Shown in pieces: positions 56,265-64,000 of a stretch of 64,000 nt of DNA. A program made the translations under genes and the position numbers. Source of the DNA: Halogeometricum rufum (GTDB taxonomy: Archaea > Halobacteriota > Halobacteria > Halobacteriales > Haloferacaceae); the NCBI RefSeq assembly GCF_900112175.1, contig NZ_FOYT01000001.1, forward strand, positions 930,001-994,000, given 5' to 3'. The notes under the pieces are model-generated. The model saw nothing but the letters and a program-made list of their open reading frames with translations. It searched no databases and was not told the origin of the DNA. Positions within the stretch are counted from its first letter, which is position 1. The number at the start of each line of letters is the position of its first letter.

Positions 56265-58331
56265 TTACTTGACCCGCGTCCCGGGTTCGGCGTCGTCGTG
56301 CGTCGTGAGCAGGTCGGCCTGTTCGCCCGCGGCCAGCACCATCCCGTTCGACTCGACGCCGAACAGTTCGGCCTGCTCCAAGTTGGCGACGACGACGACC
56401 TTCTTCCCGGGCAGGTCGTCGAGGTCGTGCAGTTGCTTGATGCCCGCGACTATCTGGCGTTCCTCGACGCCGATGTCGACGGTCAGTTTGGCGAGTTTGT
56501 CCGCGCCCTCGATACCCTCGGCGTCGAGAATCTCGCCGACGCGCAGGTCGAGTTCTTGGAACTCCTCGAAGCCGATTCGGTCTTCGAGAAGCGGTTCGAG
56601 TTCGTCTGTCACGTCCGCTTCGCTCTCGTCGTCGGACTCGTCACTTTCGGTTTCCTCCGCCGTCGCGGCGACGCGCGACTCGAGTTTCTCGTTGAGTTCT
56701 TCGACGCGTTCGTCGGCTATCTTGTCGAAGAGTTCCGAGGGTTCGTCGAACGACGCCGCGGGCGCGTCGAGTGCCGCCGCCACGCCCACGTCGTGGACGG
56801 TCCCGTCCTCGTTCAGGTCGTCCCAGAGCAGTTCGGCCTTCCCGGGGGCGACCGGTTCGAAGAGGACGGCGACGGCCTTCGCTATCTGGACGCAGTCGCG
56901 GATGACCTGTCGCTTCTCCGCGCCGTCGTCGAGTTTCCACGGTTCGTGCTGCTGGATGTACTCGTTGCCGAACTGGGCGAGTCGGACGACCGCGTTACCG
57001 ACTTCGCGGACGGAGTAGTCGTTGACGCCCGCGGCGAAGTCGTCGATGGCTCCCTCGATGCGGTCGCGCACCTCCTCGGAGAGGTCCGCGTCCGGCGTTC
57101 CCTCGTACTCGCGGTGGGCGAACAGCAGCGACCGGTAGAGGAAGTTGCCGACGGTGCCGACGAGTTCGTTGTTCACCCGGTCGCGGAACTTCTCCCACGA
57201 GAAGTCGACGTCCTGTTGGAACCCCCCGTTCGTGGCGAGGTAGTAGCGGATGAGCGCGGGGTCGAACCCCTCTTCGAGGTACTCGTCGGCCCAGACGGCG
57301 CGGTTGCGCGACGTGGAGAAGCCCTTGCCGTTCAGCGTGATGAACCCCGACGCCATGACGGCGCGCGGTTCGACGTAGCCGGTCGCGCGCAGCATCGCCG
57401 GCCAGAAGACGGTGTGGTGCTGGATGATGTCGCGGCCGATGATGTGGACGACGTCGCCGTCCTCACGCCACGCCTCCTCCCAGTCGAACACGTCCGCGCC
57501 GACGCGTTCCGTGTACTGCTTGGTCGAGGAGATGTACTCGATGGGCGCGTCGACCCAGACGTAGAGGACCAAATCGTCCTCGTTCTCGCCCGGGTAGTCG
57601 ATGCCCCAGTCCATGTCGCGGGTGATACACCAGTCCTGCAGTTCGCCCTCGACCCACTCGCGCGGCTGGTTCTGCGCGTTGGAGGTCCCCTCCAGTCGGT
57701 CGAGGAACTCCCCGAGATACTCCTGCAGTTCGGAGACGCGGAAGAAGCGGTGGCTCCGGTCGCGGTACTCCGCGGCGTTGCCGGTGATGGTCGAGACGGG
57801 CGCTTCTATCTCGCCGGGTTCGAGGTGGCGACCACAGCCCTCGTCGCACTCGTCGCCCCGGGCGTGTTCGCCGCAGTACGGACAGGTGCCCTCCACGTAG
57901 CGGTCCGGGAGCCACTGGTCGGCGTCGGGGTCGTAGGCGATGGGTATCTCCTTCTCGTAGACGTAGCCCTCCGCCTCCAGCGTGCGGACTATCTCCTTCG
58001 TCAGTTCCGTGTTCGTCTCGTCGTGCGTGTGGCCGTAGTTGTCGAACTCGACGTCGAACTTCGGGAACGTCTCCTGATACGTCTCGTGGTGGCGGAGCGC
58101 GAACTCCTCGGGCGTGACGCCCTCCTTCTCGGCGTTGACCGCGACGGGCGTCCCGTGCATGTCCGACCCCGAGACGAACGCCGTCTCCTGGCCGAGTCGT
58201 TTCAGCGCGCGACTGTAGATGTCGCCGCCGACGTACGTCCGGAGGTGGCCGATGTGCAGGTCGCCGTTCGCGTACGGCAACCCGCAGGTCACCACCGCCG
58301 GGTTCTCCGTGGGGAAGTCTTCGTGGCTCAT
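56265..58331 (-). CDS. metG: Methionyl-tRNA synthetase
   Basis: 688 aa from ATG 58331. Charges tRNA-Met. HIGH motif HIGH (26-29, in GDLHIGHL), the Zn knuckle CPYCGEHARGDECDEGCG (about 139-156, four Cys), the KMSKS-equivalent NGKGFSTSRN, the anticodon-binding helical domain, and a C-terminal tRNA-binding EMAP/Trbp-like OB fold (about 585-688; QELDLRVGEILDAEG). An acidic hinge (about 555-580) joins the C-terminal domain. Length fits archaeal MetG. Confidence 0.96.
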   Translation of the reverse strand: MSHEDFPTENPAVVTCGLPYANGDLHIGHLRTYVGGDIYSRALKRLGQETAFVSGSDMHGTPVAVNAEKEGVTPEEFALRHHETYQETFPKFDVEFDNYGHTHDETNTELTKEIVRTLEAEGYVYEKEIPIAYDPDADQWLPDRYVEGTCPYCGEHARGDECDEGCGRHLEPGEIEAPVSTITGNAAEYRDRSHRFFRVSELQEYLGEFLDRLEGTSNAQNQPREWVEGELQDWCITRDMDWGIDYPGENEDDLVLYVWVDAPIEYISSTKQYTERVGADVFDWEEAWREDGDVVHIIGRDIIQHHTVFWPAMLRATGYVEPRAVMASGFITLNGKGFSTSRNRAVWADEYLEEGFDPALIRYYLATNGGFQQDVDFSWEKFRDRVNNELVGTVGNFLYRSLLFAHREYEGTPDADLSEEVRDRIEGAIDDFAAGVNDYSVREVGNAVVRLAQFGNEYIQQHEPWKLDDGAEKRQVIRDCVQIAKAVAVLFEPVAPGKAELLWDDLNEDGTVHDVGVAAALDAPAASFDEPSELFDKIADERVEELNEKLESRVAATAEETESDESDDESEADVTDELEPLLEDRIGFEEFQELDLRVGEILDAEGIEGADKLAKLTVDIGVEERQIVAGIKQLHDLDDLPGKKVVVVANLEQAELFGVESNGMVLAAGEQADLLTTHDDAEPGTRVK

Positions 58332-58665
58332 TATCGTGTCTGGTGGTTCTCGTGGGCGGGACCAAAACCCCGTCGGGAGAGTTCTGACTCGCTTCGCTCG
58401 TCTTCGCTCTCCCGACGTGTTCGTCCGCGTGCGTCCCGCTGGTTTCGCGACTATCGGCCGGCGTCTGTCGAACCGTAGTTTCACCGGCGCGGACGGCGAC
58501 TCGTGGACCGAGTCGGCGTCGCGCGGCGGGTCCACCCGGCGCTAAAACGGCGGCGTACGCATCGAACGGGACGGGTGGCTCGTCACGCCGGGACGTAGTG
58601 CGCGGCGAGGCATAACTCGCTCGGGTCTCACCAGCGTTCTTCCCGCCTCGCGGCGAACGTCGCCC
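58332..58665. other. 334-bp spacer between metG and the DUF21 gene
   Basis: It has a strong inverted repeat, GTCGGGAGAG (58372-58381) and CTCTCCCGAC (58407-58416), just upstream of the metG TATA-like GGTTTTGGTC tract (minus strand). The rest is GC-rich without a convincing gene; no tRNA or leader motif was recognised. Confidence 0.5.
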
Positions 58666-59178
58666 ATGGACCTCCCACTCGTCGCGTTCGGCACCGCCTC
58701 GGTCGTCGTCCTGTTGCTGTTCAGCGCCTTCTTCTCCAGTTCGGAGACGGCGATATTCTCCCTCCCGGTCGCGTGGATAGACGACCGGGCCGCGACCGGG
58801 GACCGACGCGCCGTGACGCTGCGACGACTCCGCGAGGACCCGCACCGACTGCTCGTCACCATCCTCGTCGGCAACAACCTGGTGAACGTCGCCATCTCCA
58901 GCATCGTCACCGTCCTCCTCGTCGAGCACGTCTCCGCGGGCGTCGCCGTCACCGCCGCGACGCTGGTCGTCGGGTCCGTCGTCCTCGTGTTCGGCGAAAT
59001 CGTCCCGAAGTCGTTCGGGCTGGGTAACGCGCGGCGCTGGTCGCTCACCGTCGCCCGTCCCGTCTCGCTGGTCGAGCGAAGCATCTCACCGCTCGTGGGT
59101 CTGTTCGACGCGCTCACGCGCCGACTGACGGCGTGGCTCGGCGGCGAGACGGACATCGAGAAGCCGTACGTCGAGTGA
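58666..59178 (+). CDS. DUF21/CNNM domain-only membrane protein (truncated paralogue)
   Basis: 170 aa. Only the DUF21 transmembrane domain is present: VVLLLFSAFFSSSETAIFSL (15-34), ILVGNNLVNVAISSIVTVLL, then VVLVFGEIVPKSFGLGNARR, closely parallel to the first ~170 residues of the CNNM/CBS protein at 15758. The CBS and CorC domains are missing; the protein ends at EKPYVE where CBS would begin, with a proper stop codon. Stand-alone DUF21 proteins exist and could form heterodimers with full-length CNNM. No evidence for a frame error. Confidence 0.8.
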   Translation: MDLPLVAFGTASVVVLLLFSAFFSSSETAIFSLPVAWIDDRAATGDRRAVTLRRLREDPHRLLVTILVGNNLVNVAISSIVTVLLVEHVSAGVAVTAATLVVGSVVLVFGEIVPKSFGLGNARRWSLTVARPVSLVERSISPLVGLFDALTRRLTAWLGGETDIEKPYVE

Positions 59179-59218
59179 GCGAGGGCCGGCCCGCGGCGAC
59201 GCGAGTCGACGGCGAATC

Positions 59219-59839
59219 TCAGAACGTCACTCCGACGCCCGACAGGGTGACGACGGTGAACACCAACCGGCCGACGCTGCCGACGAACGTGGCGAGGGCG
59301 AACTTCAGGTAGTCCTCCTCGAGGACGGAGAACGCGTATATCGACAGCGTGTCGGGGAACCCCGGCACGCAGAGCGCGGCGGCCAACCCGGCGTAGCCCC
59401 ACTTCTGGGCTATCTCGAGCGTCTTCCGCTCGGTCCACTCCATCACGTCGAACCGGGACCGGCGGAGGCGTCGCTCCACGAACCCGGAGCTCTTGGCCTC
59501 CTGTCCGATGTGGAACGCGAAGACGCTCCCGGCGGCCTTGCCGACGCCGCTGACGAACATGATGAGGGCGAGGCGGGCGGTGTTGGACAGCCCCAACTCC
59601 AGCGGGGCGAACAGGACGATTTCGCTCACGCCGGGGAGGGCGAAGGCGATGAGGAAGGAGTAGACGAAGATGATGGCGAGCCCGAACCACCCCGTCGCCG
59701 TCTCGACGGCAGTGGAGAGCCAGCCGAAGTCCGGCCAGATGCTCGGCAGTCCGCCGGACGCGAGGAGTTCGGAGACGCCGCTCGCGAGTACCGGTAACAC
59801 CGTCGTCGACGAGAGGGCGTCGAGGGCGACGAGCGACAC
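59219..59839 (-). CDS. YqaA/SNARE-associated (VTT-domain) membrane protein
   Basis: 206 aa from GTG 59839; an ACTTACG TATA-like tract about 30 bases upstream (59866-59874). Signature regions: SFLIAFALPGVSEIVLFAPL (60-79) with PG-S/E, GKAAGSVFAFHIGQEAKSSG and WGYAGLAAALCVPGFPDTLS, ending in further helices. These are the helix-loop motifs of DedA/VTT-like proteins (YqaA subgroup), which flip or transport lipids. Five or so transmembrane segments; substrate not defined. Confidence 0.83.
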   Translation of the reverse strand: MSLVALDALSSTTVLPVLASGVSELLASGGLPSIWPDFGWLSTAVETATGWFGLAIIFVYSFLIAFALPGVSEIVLFAPLELGLSNTARLALIMFVSGVGKAAGSVFAFHIGQEAKSSGFVERRLRRSRFDVMEWTERKTLEIAQKWGYAGLAAALCVPGFPDTLSIYAFSVLEEDYLKFALATFVGSVGRLVFTVVTLSGVGVTF

Positions 59840-59923
59840 GATATCGGAGTTCCCCCACGGGTCGACGTAAGTCTTGAGATTCGGGACGACGACGAATCGT
59901 CGGTCCGCGACGACGAGGGCCGG

Positions 59924-60985
59924 TCAGCGTACTGCGTCCACGTCGGCGAGGAACGACGAGAGCGCCTCGCGGGTGACGTGCGGCATGCAGACGACGCGGA
60001 GGTGGCCCGCGTCGGTGCGCGAGACGCGCCACTCGCGGTCACGAAGCGCCGCGAACAGCGAGTCGGAGACGTCGGCGGCGACCAGCGGCAGTTCGGGGTC
60101 GACCACGTCGAACCCGCGCGACCGGAGTTCGCCCGCGAACCACGAGGCGAGGTCGGCGGCGCGTTCGTACTCGCGGCGGTAGCCGTCGGGCCAGAGTTCG
60201 TCCATCGCCGCCGCGGCGGAGGCGACGCCCGCACCGCTTCGGGTGCCCGTCAGCGTCGCCTGCGAGGTGGATTCGAGGTACGGCGTCTCGACGGCCAGCG
60301 AGTCCAGCCCGCTCCGGTCGCGGAACAGGAGGCCGCCGGCGGGGATGCACGCCTGCCCGCACTTGTGCGGGTCGACGGTGAGCGAGTCGACCGGCGCGTG
60401 CGCGAAACTCCACGCGCGGTCGGTGAACGGGAGGAGGAACCCGCCCCACGCGGCGTCGACGTGCAGGAAGGCACCGGCGTCGTGGGCCACGGCGGCGAGT
60501 TCGGGGATGGGGTCCACGCGGCCGAACTCGGTGGTGCCGGCGACGCCGACGACGAGGACGGTGTCGTCGTCCACGGCGGCGCGGACGGCCCCCACGTCCG
60601 CGCGGTGGTCGTCGTCCGTCGGGACGAGGCGGAGTTCCACGTCGAGTACGTCGGCGGCCTTGTTGAACGAGAAGTGCGCGCTCTCGGGGGCGACGACGTT
60701 CGGGTCGGAGACGTCGCCGCGGCGTCGGTTTCGCGCCGCTCGGACCGCCTGCACGTTGGCCTCCGTCCCGCCGCTGGTGACGTAGCCGTGCGGGTCGGCG
60801 AGGCCGGTCATCTCTCCGAGAGTGGCGACGGCGTCGGCCTCCAACTCGGCGACGTCGCGGTACGTCGCGGGGTCGCCGGGGTTGGTGGCGAGAAACCGCT
60901 CCGCGGCGGCGCGGGCCGCCGGGTGCGGGTCGGTGCACATCGACGAGAGGACGCGGTCGAACGTCTGCGGCACGGACCGCTGCAT
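59924..60985 (-). CDS. mfnA: Tyrosine/aspartate decarboxylase MfnA-like
   Basis: 353 aa from ATG 60985. PLP-dependent group II decarboxylase: [19 protein letters not shown] (67-85), [15 protein letters not shown] (about 195) with the Asp that contacts the pyridine nitrogen, and [20 protein letters not shown] with the Schiff-base Lys. Archaeal MfnA makes tyramine for methanofuran in methanogens; in non-methanogens the same protein supplies beta-alanine from aspartate for coenzyme A, the more likely role here. CATAAAC TATA box ~25 bases upstream (minus strand, about 61008). Confidence 0.87.
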   Translation of the reverse strand: MQRSVPQTFDRVLSSMCTDPHPAARAAAERFLATNPGDPATYRDVAELEADAVATLGEMTGLADPHGYVTSGGTEANVQAVRAARNRRRGDVSDPNVVAPESAHFSFNKAADVLDVELRLVPTDDDHRADVGAVRAAVDDDTVLVVGVAGTTEFGRVDPIPELAAVAHDAGAFLHVDAAWGGFLLPFTDRAWSFAHAPVDSLTVDPHKCGQACIPAGGLLFRDRSGLDSLAVETPYLESTSQATLTGTRSGAGVASAAAAMDELWPDGYRREYERAADLASWFAGELRSRGFDVVDPELPLVAADVSDSLFAALRDREWRVSRTDAGHLRVVCMPHVTREALSSFLADVDAVR

Positions 60986-61167
60986 AGTCCCCGGGTGGCC
61001 CCCGCCGCGTTTATGGATTCCGTTGTGTGTCGCGTCGGCCGACCGCTCGGGCCGGCGGCGGCCGGCGTCGAGGACGGGAGAGACGGACGAAGCGACAGCA
61101 CGGTCGAGGCGACGGAACGGACGAGACGGACGAAAGGGGAGAGAGCGGAGAACGACGGTGCGAGCGA

Positions 61168-63456
61168 CTAGCGCACCGAGTCGAGGACGAGTCGCTGTTC
61201 GACCCGCTTGACCTCGTGTTGCACGTCGCGCACGGCGTCGATGTTCGCGGAGATGGAAGAGATACCCTCGTTGACGAGGAACTGGACCATCTGCGGCTTC
61301 GACGCCGCCTGTCCGCAGATGCTCGTCTTCACGCCCACCTCGCGACAGGTCTCGATGGTGTCGCCGATGAGTTTCAGGACGGCGGGGTGCAGTTCGTCGA
61401 ACCGGTCGGCGACGTTCTCGTTGTTCCGGTCGACGGCGAGGGTGTACTGCGTCAGGTCGTTCGTCCCGAACGAGACGAAGTCGAGTCCCGACTCGGCCAT
61501 CTCCTCGACGCCGAGTGCGGACGCGGGCGTCTCTATCATCACGCCCCACTCGCGCTTGTCCGGGTCGATGCCGGCCTCCGCCATCAGGTTCTTCGCCTGC
61601 AGGACGTCCTCGGCGTCGTTGACGAGGGGGAACATCACCTCGACGTTGTCGTAGCCCATCTCGAACAGGCGGCGGAACGCCTCCAGTTCGTGCTTGAATA
61701 TCTCGGGCTTGTCGAGACTGCGGCGGATGCCGCGGTAGCCGAGCATCGGGTTGTGCTCGCGCGGTTCGTCGTCGCCGCCCTCCAACTGTCGGAACTCGTC
61801 GGTGGGCGCGTCGAGGGTGCGGACGCGGACGGGTCGCGGGTAGAACTCCTCGGCGACGCCGCGGACGCCCTCGACGAGTTCTTCGACGAAGGCGCGTTCG
61901 CCGTTGTCGGCGATGTACTTCTCGGGGGTCTTGCCCAGTGAGAGCACCATGTGCTCGATGCGGAGCAAGCCGACGCCGTCGGCGCCGGTGGCGGCGGCGC
62001 GTTCGGCGGCCTCGGGGATGGAGACGTTCACCTTCACCTCCGTGGCGGTCATCGGCTTGACGGGCGTCTTCGGCCGCGCCTCCTCGATGGGTTCGCGTTG
62101 CTCCTCTTTCAGTTCGGCCCCCTCTCTGACGGTCCCCTTGTCGCCGTCGATGGTGATGGGCTGACCCTCCTCTATCTCGCGGGTGGCCGACCCGGTGCCG
62201 ACGACGGCGGGGACGCCGAGTTCGCGCGAGACGATGGCCGCGTGCGAGGTCATCCCGCCCTCGTCGGTGACGATGCCCGCCGCGCGCTTCATCGCGGGTA
62301 CCATGTCCGGCATCGTCATCTCGGTGACGATGATGTCGCCGTCCGACACCTGGTCGAGGTGGTCGAGTTTGGTGACGATGCGGGCGTTGCCGGCGGCGAT
62401 GCCGGGACTCGCGCCGAGGCCGCGGAGTATCATGTCTCCCGACGTCTCGCCGGCCTGTCCGTTCGCGGCCCCGCCGTCGCCGGCGGCCGCCTGCGCCGCC
62501 TCCTCCTCGCCGTCGGAGATGGTCGTGATGGGCCGCGACTGGAGCATGTACACGTCGCCGTCGTAGATGGCCCACTCGACGTCCTGCGGTTCGCCGTAGT
62601 GGTCCTCGACGCGTTCGCCGAGTTCGACCAGTCGGCCGATTTCGTCCTCGTCGAGGACGCGGGCGCTCCGCTTGTCGTCGGAGACCTCGCGTTCGACCGT
62701 CTGCCCGGTCTCGACGTCCTTCTCCATCATCATCTTCTTGTCCGCGACGGTGGCCGTCTCGACCTCGCCAGACTCGCGGTCGACGACGTAGTTGTCGGGC
62801 GAGACGGACCCCGAGACGACGGCCTCGCCGAGGCCCCAGGCGGCCTCGATGATGATGCGCGGTTCGCCCGTGGAGGGGTGCGAGGTGAACATCACGCCGG
62901 ACTTCTCGGCGTCCACCATCTCCTGGACGACGACGGCGATGTCGACTTCGTGGTGGGGGAACCCCTTCCGATTCCGGTAGTATATCGCGCGCTGGGAGAA
63001 CAGCGACGCCCAGCACTCCTTGACTCGTTCGATGAGGGCGTCTCGCTGGACGTTCAGGAACGTCTCTTGCTGTCCGGCGAACGACGCGTCCGGGAGGTCT
63101 TCGGCCGTCGCCGACGACCTGACGGCGACGAACGCCTCGCCGTCCCCGACGTCCTCGTAGGCGGCGAGAATCTCCTCGCCGACGGCGTCGGGAACCGGCG
63201 TCTCCATGATGAGTTCGTGTGCCCGTTCGTGCGCTTGCTTCAACGCCGCGGAGTCCTCGTGGTCCACGTCGACGGCGTCGAAGAGTTCCTCGTCGATACC
63301 CGCGTCCTCGATGAACGAACGGTACGTCCCGGCGGTCACGACGAACCCCGGCGGGACGGGGAGACCCGCGGAGGTAAGTTCGCCGAGTGAGGCACCTTTT
63401 CCGCCGACTGTGCCCAAGTCGTCGGCGCGTACGTCGTCCAGCCAAACTACAGCCAT
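61168..63456 (-). CDS. ppsA: Phosphoenolpyruvate synthase
   Basis: 762 aa. Makes PEP from pyruvate and ATP for gluconeogenesis; opposite to pyk. The N-terminal ATP-grasp part has [10 protein letters not shown] (18-27) and [20 protein letters not shown] (111-130); the phosphohistidine domain carries His405 in [20 protein letters not shown] (401-420); the C-terminal TIM barrel has the catalytic Cys in [11 protein letters not shown] near residue 725. An Ala/Gly/Asp linker (about 317-340) before the His domain is a haloarchaeal insertion. A TrmB-like operator lies upstream. Confidence 0.96.
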   Translation of the reverse strand: MAVVWLDDVRADDLGTVGGKGASLGELTSAGLPVPPGFVVTAGTYRSFIEDAGIDEELFDAVDVDHEDSAALKQAHERAHELIMETPVPDAVGEEILAAYEDVGDGEAFVAVRSSATAEDLPDASFAGQQETFLNVQRDALIERVKECWASLFSQRAIYYRNRKGFPHHEVDIAVVVQEMVDAEKSGVMFTSHPSTGEPRIIIEAAWGLGEAVVSGSVSPDNYVVDRESGEVETATVADKKMMMEKDVETGQTVEREVSDDKRSARVLDEDEIGRLVELGERVEDHYGEPQDVEWAIYDGDVYMLQSRPITTISDGEEEAAQAAAGDGGAANGQAGETSGDMILRGLGASPGIAAGNARIVTKLDHLDQVSDGDIIVTEMTMPDMVPAMKRAAGIVTDEGGMTSHAAIVSRELGVPAVVGTGSATREIEEGQPITIDGDKGTVREGAELKEEQREPIEEARPKTPVKPMTATEVKVNVSIPEAAERAAATGADGVGLLRIEHMVLSLGKTPEKYIADNGERAFVEELVEGVRGVAEEFYPRPVRVRTLDAPTDEFRQLEGGDDEPREHNPMLGYRGIRRSLDKPEIFKHELEAFRRLFEMGYDNVEVMFPLVNDAEDVLQAKNLMAEAGIDPDKREWGVMIETPASALGVEEMAESGLDFVSFGTNDLTQYTLAVDRNNENVADRFDELHPAVLKLIGDTIETCREVGVKTSICGQAASKPQMVQFLVNEGISSISANIDAVRDVQHEVKRVEQRLVLDSVR

Positions 63457-63483
63457 TAGCGTTCGTCAATGATTGTAAGCCCT

Positions 63484-63491
63484 CATAAGTA
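63484..63491 (-). promoter_or_regulatory. ppsA TATA box
   Basis: TACTTATG (minus strand) is about 30 bases before the ATG at 63456, which fits a near-leaderless transcript. Confidence 0.5.
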
Positions 63492-63523
63492 CTTTCCGAA
63501 CAACTCCAACGTGAATTATACTA

Positions 63524-63539
63524 TACTCGGCTCCGAGTA
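63524..63539 (-). promoter_or_regulatory. TrmB-type operator upstream of ppsA
   Basis: TACTCGGCTCCGAGTA is a perfect 16-bp palindrome and matches the published H. salinarum TrmB consensus TACT(N7-8)GAGTA with N7. It is about 45 bases upstream of the ppsA TATA centre on the minus strand, the position expected for activation. Confidence 0.7.
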
Positions 63540-63559
63540 CGTAATTCTCGCCGGAATCG

Positions 63560-63811
63560 TCACTCGCCGGCACGCCGTTCGCTGCCGTGGGTTTCGCAGA
63601 GAATCTCGCCGGTTTCAGGGTCCAGATAAAACGGTTTGCCGGTGCGTACCGCGGCCCCGCAGACCGCACAGCCGTCGTCGTGTCGGAGGAAGTACTTCCC
63701 CGCCGCGCGGCCCGTCTCCAGTCGGTCCGCCTCGACGGCGACGCGCGTGAGTCCCTCGCCTATCTGCGTCCGGTCCGGTCCGTCGGCCTCCTCGAAGCGT
63801 ATCGGTCGCAC
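63560..63811 (-). CDS. Small zinc-binding-like protein
   Basis: 83 aa from GTG 63811. Four candidate ligands: CAVCGAAV (about 48-55) and LCETHGS (about 71-77). KYFLRHDDGCAVCGAAVRTG and KPFYLDPETGEILCETHG look like a single treble-clef or zinc-ribbon site, preceded by a helix with basic/acidic residues. No family recognised. It is 103 bp upstream of ppsA on the same strand. Confidence 0.65.
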   Translation of the reverse strand: MRPIRFEEADGPDRTQIGEGLTRVAVEADRLETGRAAGKYFLRHDDGCAVCGAAVRTGKPFYLDPETGEILCETHGSERRAGE

Positions 63812-63889
63812 GGGTGAGACGACGGGCGGAAACCGCGTAAACCCCCCGTCGGCGAGAGCTTCTTTACCACGGGGGACCTCACTACTCGT

Positions 63890-64000
63890 GTGCTGCTCGA
63901 CTGGGTATCGCTGGTGCCGGGATGGCTCGTCTTCGGCGTCGTCGGCGGACTCGTCGCCTCCGTGTTCGTGGCCGGCGTGTTCGTCGTCGGCGGCCGTCTG
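63890..64000 (+). CDS. Membrane protein, 3'-truncated by window edge
   Basis: GTG 63890 opens a frame that runs to the last base: LLDWVSLVPGWLVFGVVGGL followed by VASVFVAGVFVVGGRL, a transmembrane helix or hairpin. TTCTTTACC about 27 bases upstream is a plausible TATA box for a leaderless start. Only 37 codons are visible, so the family cannot be named. Confidence 0.55.
   Translation, partial: MLLDWVSLVPGWLVFGVVGGLVASVFVAGVFVVGGRL

Noticed and set aside
59924-63469. 1181-codon open frame on the minus strand joining ppsA antisense-phase sequence to mfnA
   Set aside because: Only its last 353 codons (mfnA) are meaningful; the first part is an out-of-frame reading of ppsA, made of low-complexity Arg/Gly runs. 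Not a fusion.
1-64000. tRNA, rRNA or mobile-element ends
   Set aside because: No acceptor-stem/T-arm pattern with GTTCGAATC-type loops in gene-free gaps, no transposase or integrase frame, and no long terminal inverted repeats seen by eye. A tRNAscan-SE run would be decisive.

Overview
The window is chromosomal DNA from a halophilic archaeon (class Halobacteria, probably order Haloferacales). The evidence is the very high GC content, proteins rich in Asp/Glu, TATA-box promoters about 25-30 bases before many start codons (leaderless transcripts), and archaeal marker genes: TFB, LonB, a thermosome subunit, archaeal MetRS, type II 3-dehydroquinate synthase, MfnA and AglD. Gene density is high and the content is mostly core. 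I see no rRNA, tRNA, CRISPR array, insertion sequence, integrase or phage gene, so this is not a classic mobile island.

Layout. 1-5.6 kb: the end of a probable pilus/secretion-associated protein, a DUF5791-like protein, an SDR protein, a membrane-anchored DHH phosphoesterase and an aldo/keto reductase. 5.6-13.2 kb: zinc-finger protein, MFS transporter, glycosyltransferase with a small partner, CoA-type NUDIX hydrolase, a LLM-like protein preceded by a putative 13-codon uORF, and a translationally coupled creatininase/FAD-oxidase pair. 13.2-25.5 kb: Hsp20, small zinc protein, GNAT, DUF429, CNNM/CBS membrane protein, radical SAM-HhH protein, TRAM protein, YkgJ, MBL hydrolase, HTH/PPOX divergent pair, methyltransferase, glycosyltransferase, amidohydrolase. 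25.6-32.7 kb: proteostasis genes (CCT3-type thermosome, LonB, CPBP protease) with NMN adenylyltransferase and a TRIC channel.

32.8-41.0 kb is an aromatic amino-acid block: trpC-trpB-trpA, then aroA' (ADTH synthase), then after inserted accessory genes aroB' (DHQ synthase II) and aroD. The insert between aroA' and aroB' carries a decayed alpha/beta-hydrolase remnant, a DICT-domain protein and a SHOCT protein with a perfect operator-like palindrome. 41.2-45.6 kb holds TFB, a BtuF-like protein, a DUF84/YjjX NTPase and the AglD-type glycosyltransferase/flippase. 46.3-52.7 kb is a block of six genes on the minus strand: surface BGTF glycoprotein, membrane-tethered degenerate Mrr-fold protein, NfeD, SPFH/flotillin-like protein, a winged-helix regulator with a signal-like N-terminus, plus an upstream small membrane protein. 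52.7-64 kb holds central carbon metabolism (pyruvate kinase and, 7 kb away, PEP synthase), a stand-alone PetD-like cytochrome b fragment, MetRS, MfnA and membrane proteins.

The strongest non-coding signal is TACTCGGCTCCGAGTA upstream of ppsA, an exact match to the published Halobacterium TrmB consensus TACT(N7-8)GAGTA. Candidate operators also sit at trpC, the SHOCT gene and the HTH/PPOX pair. The best candidate for an undescribed system is the surface protein / pseudo-nuclease / NfeD / SPFH block, but its function is inference only.
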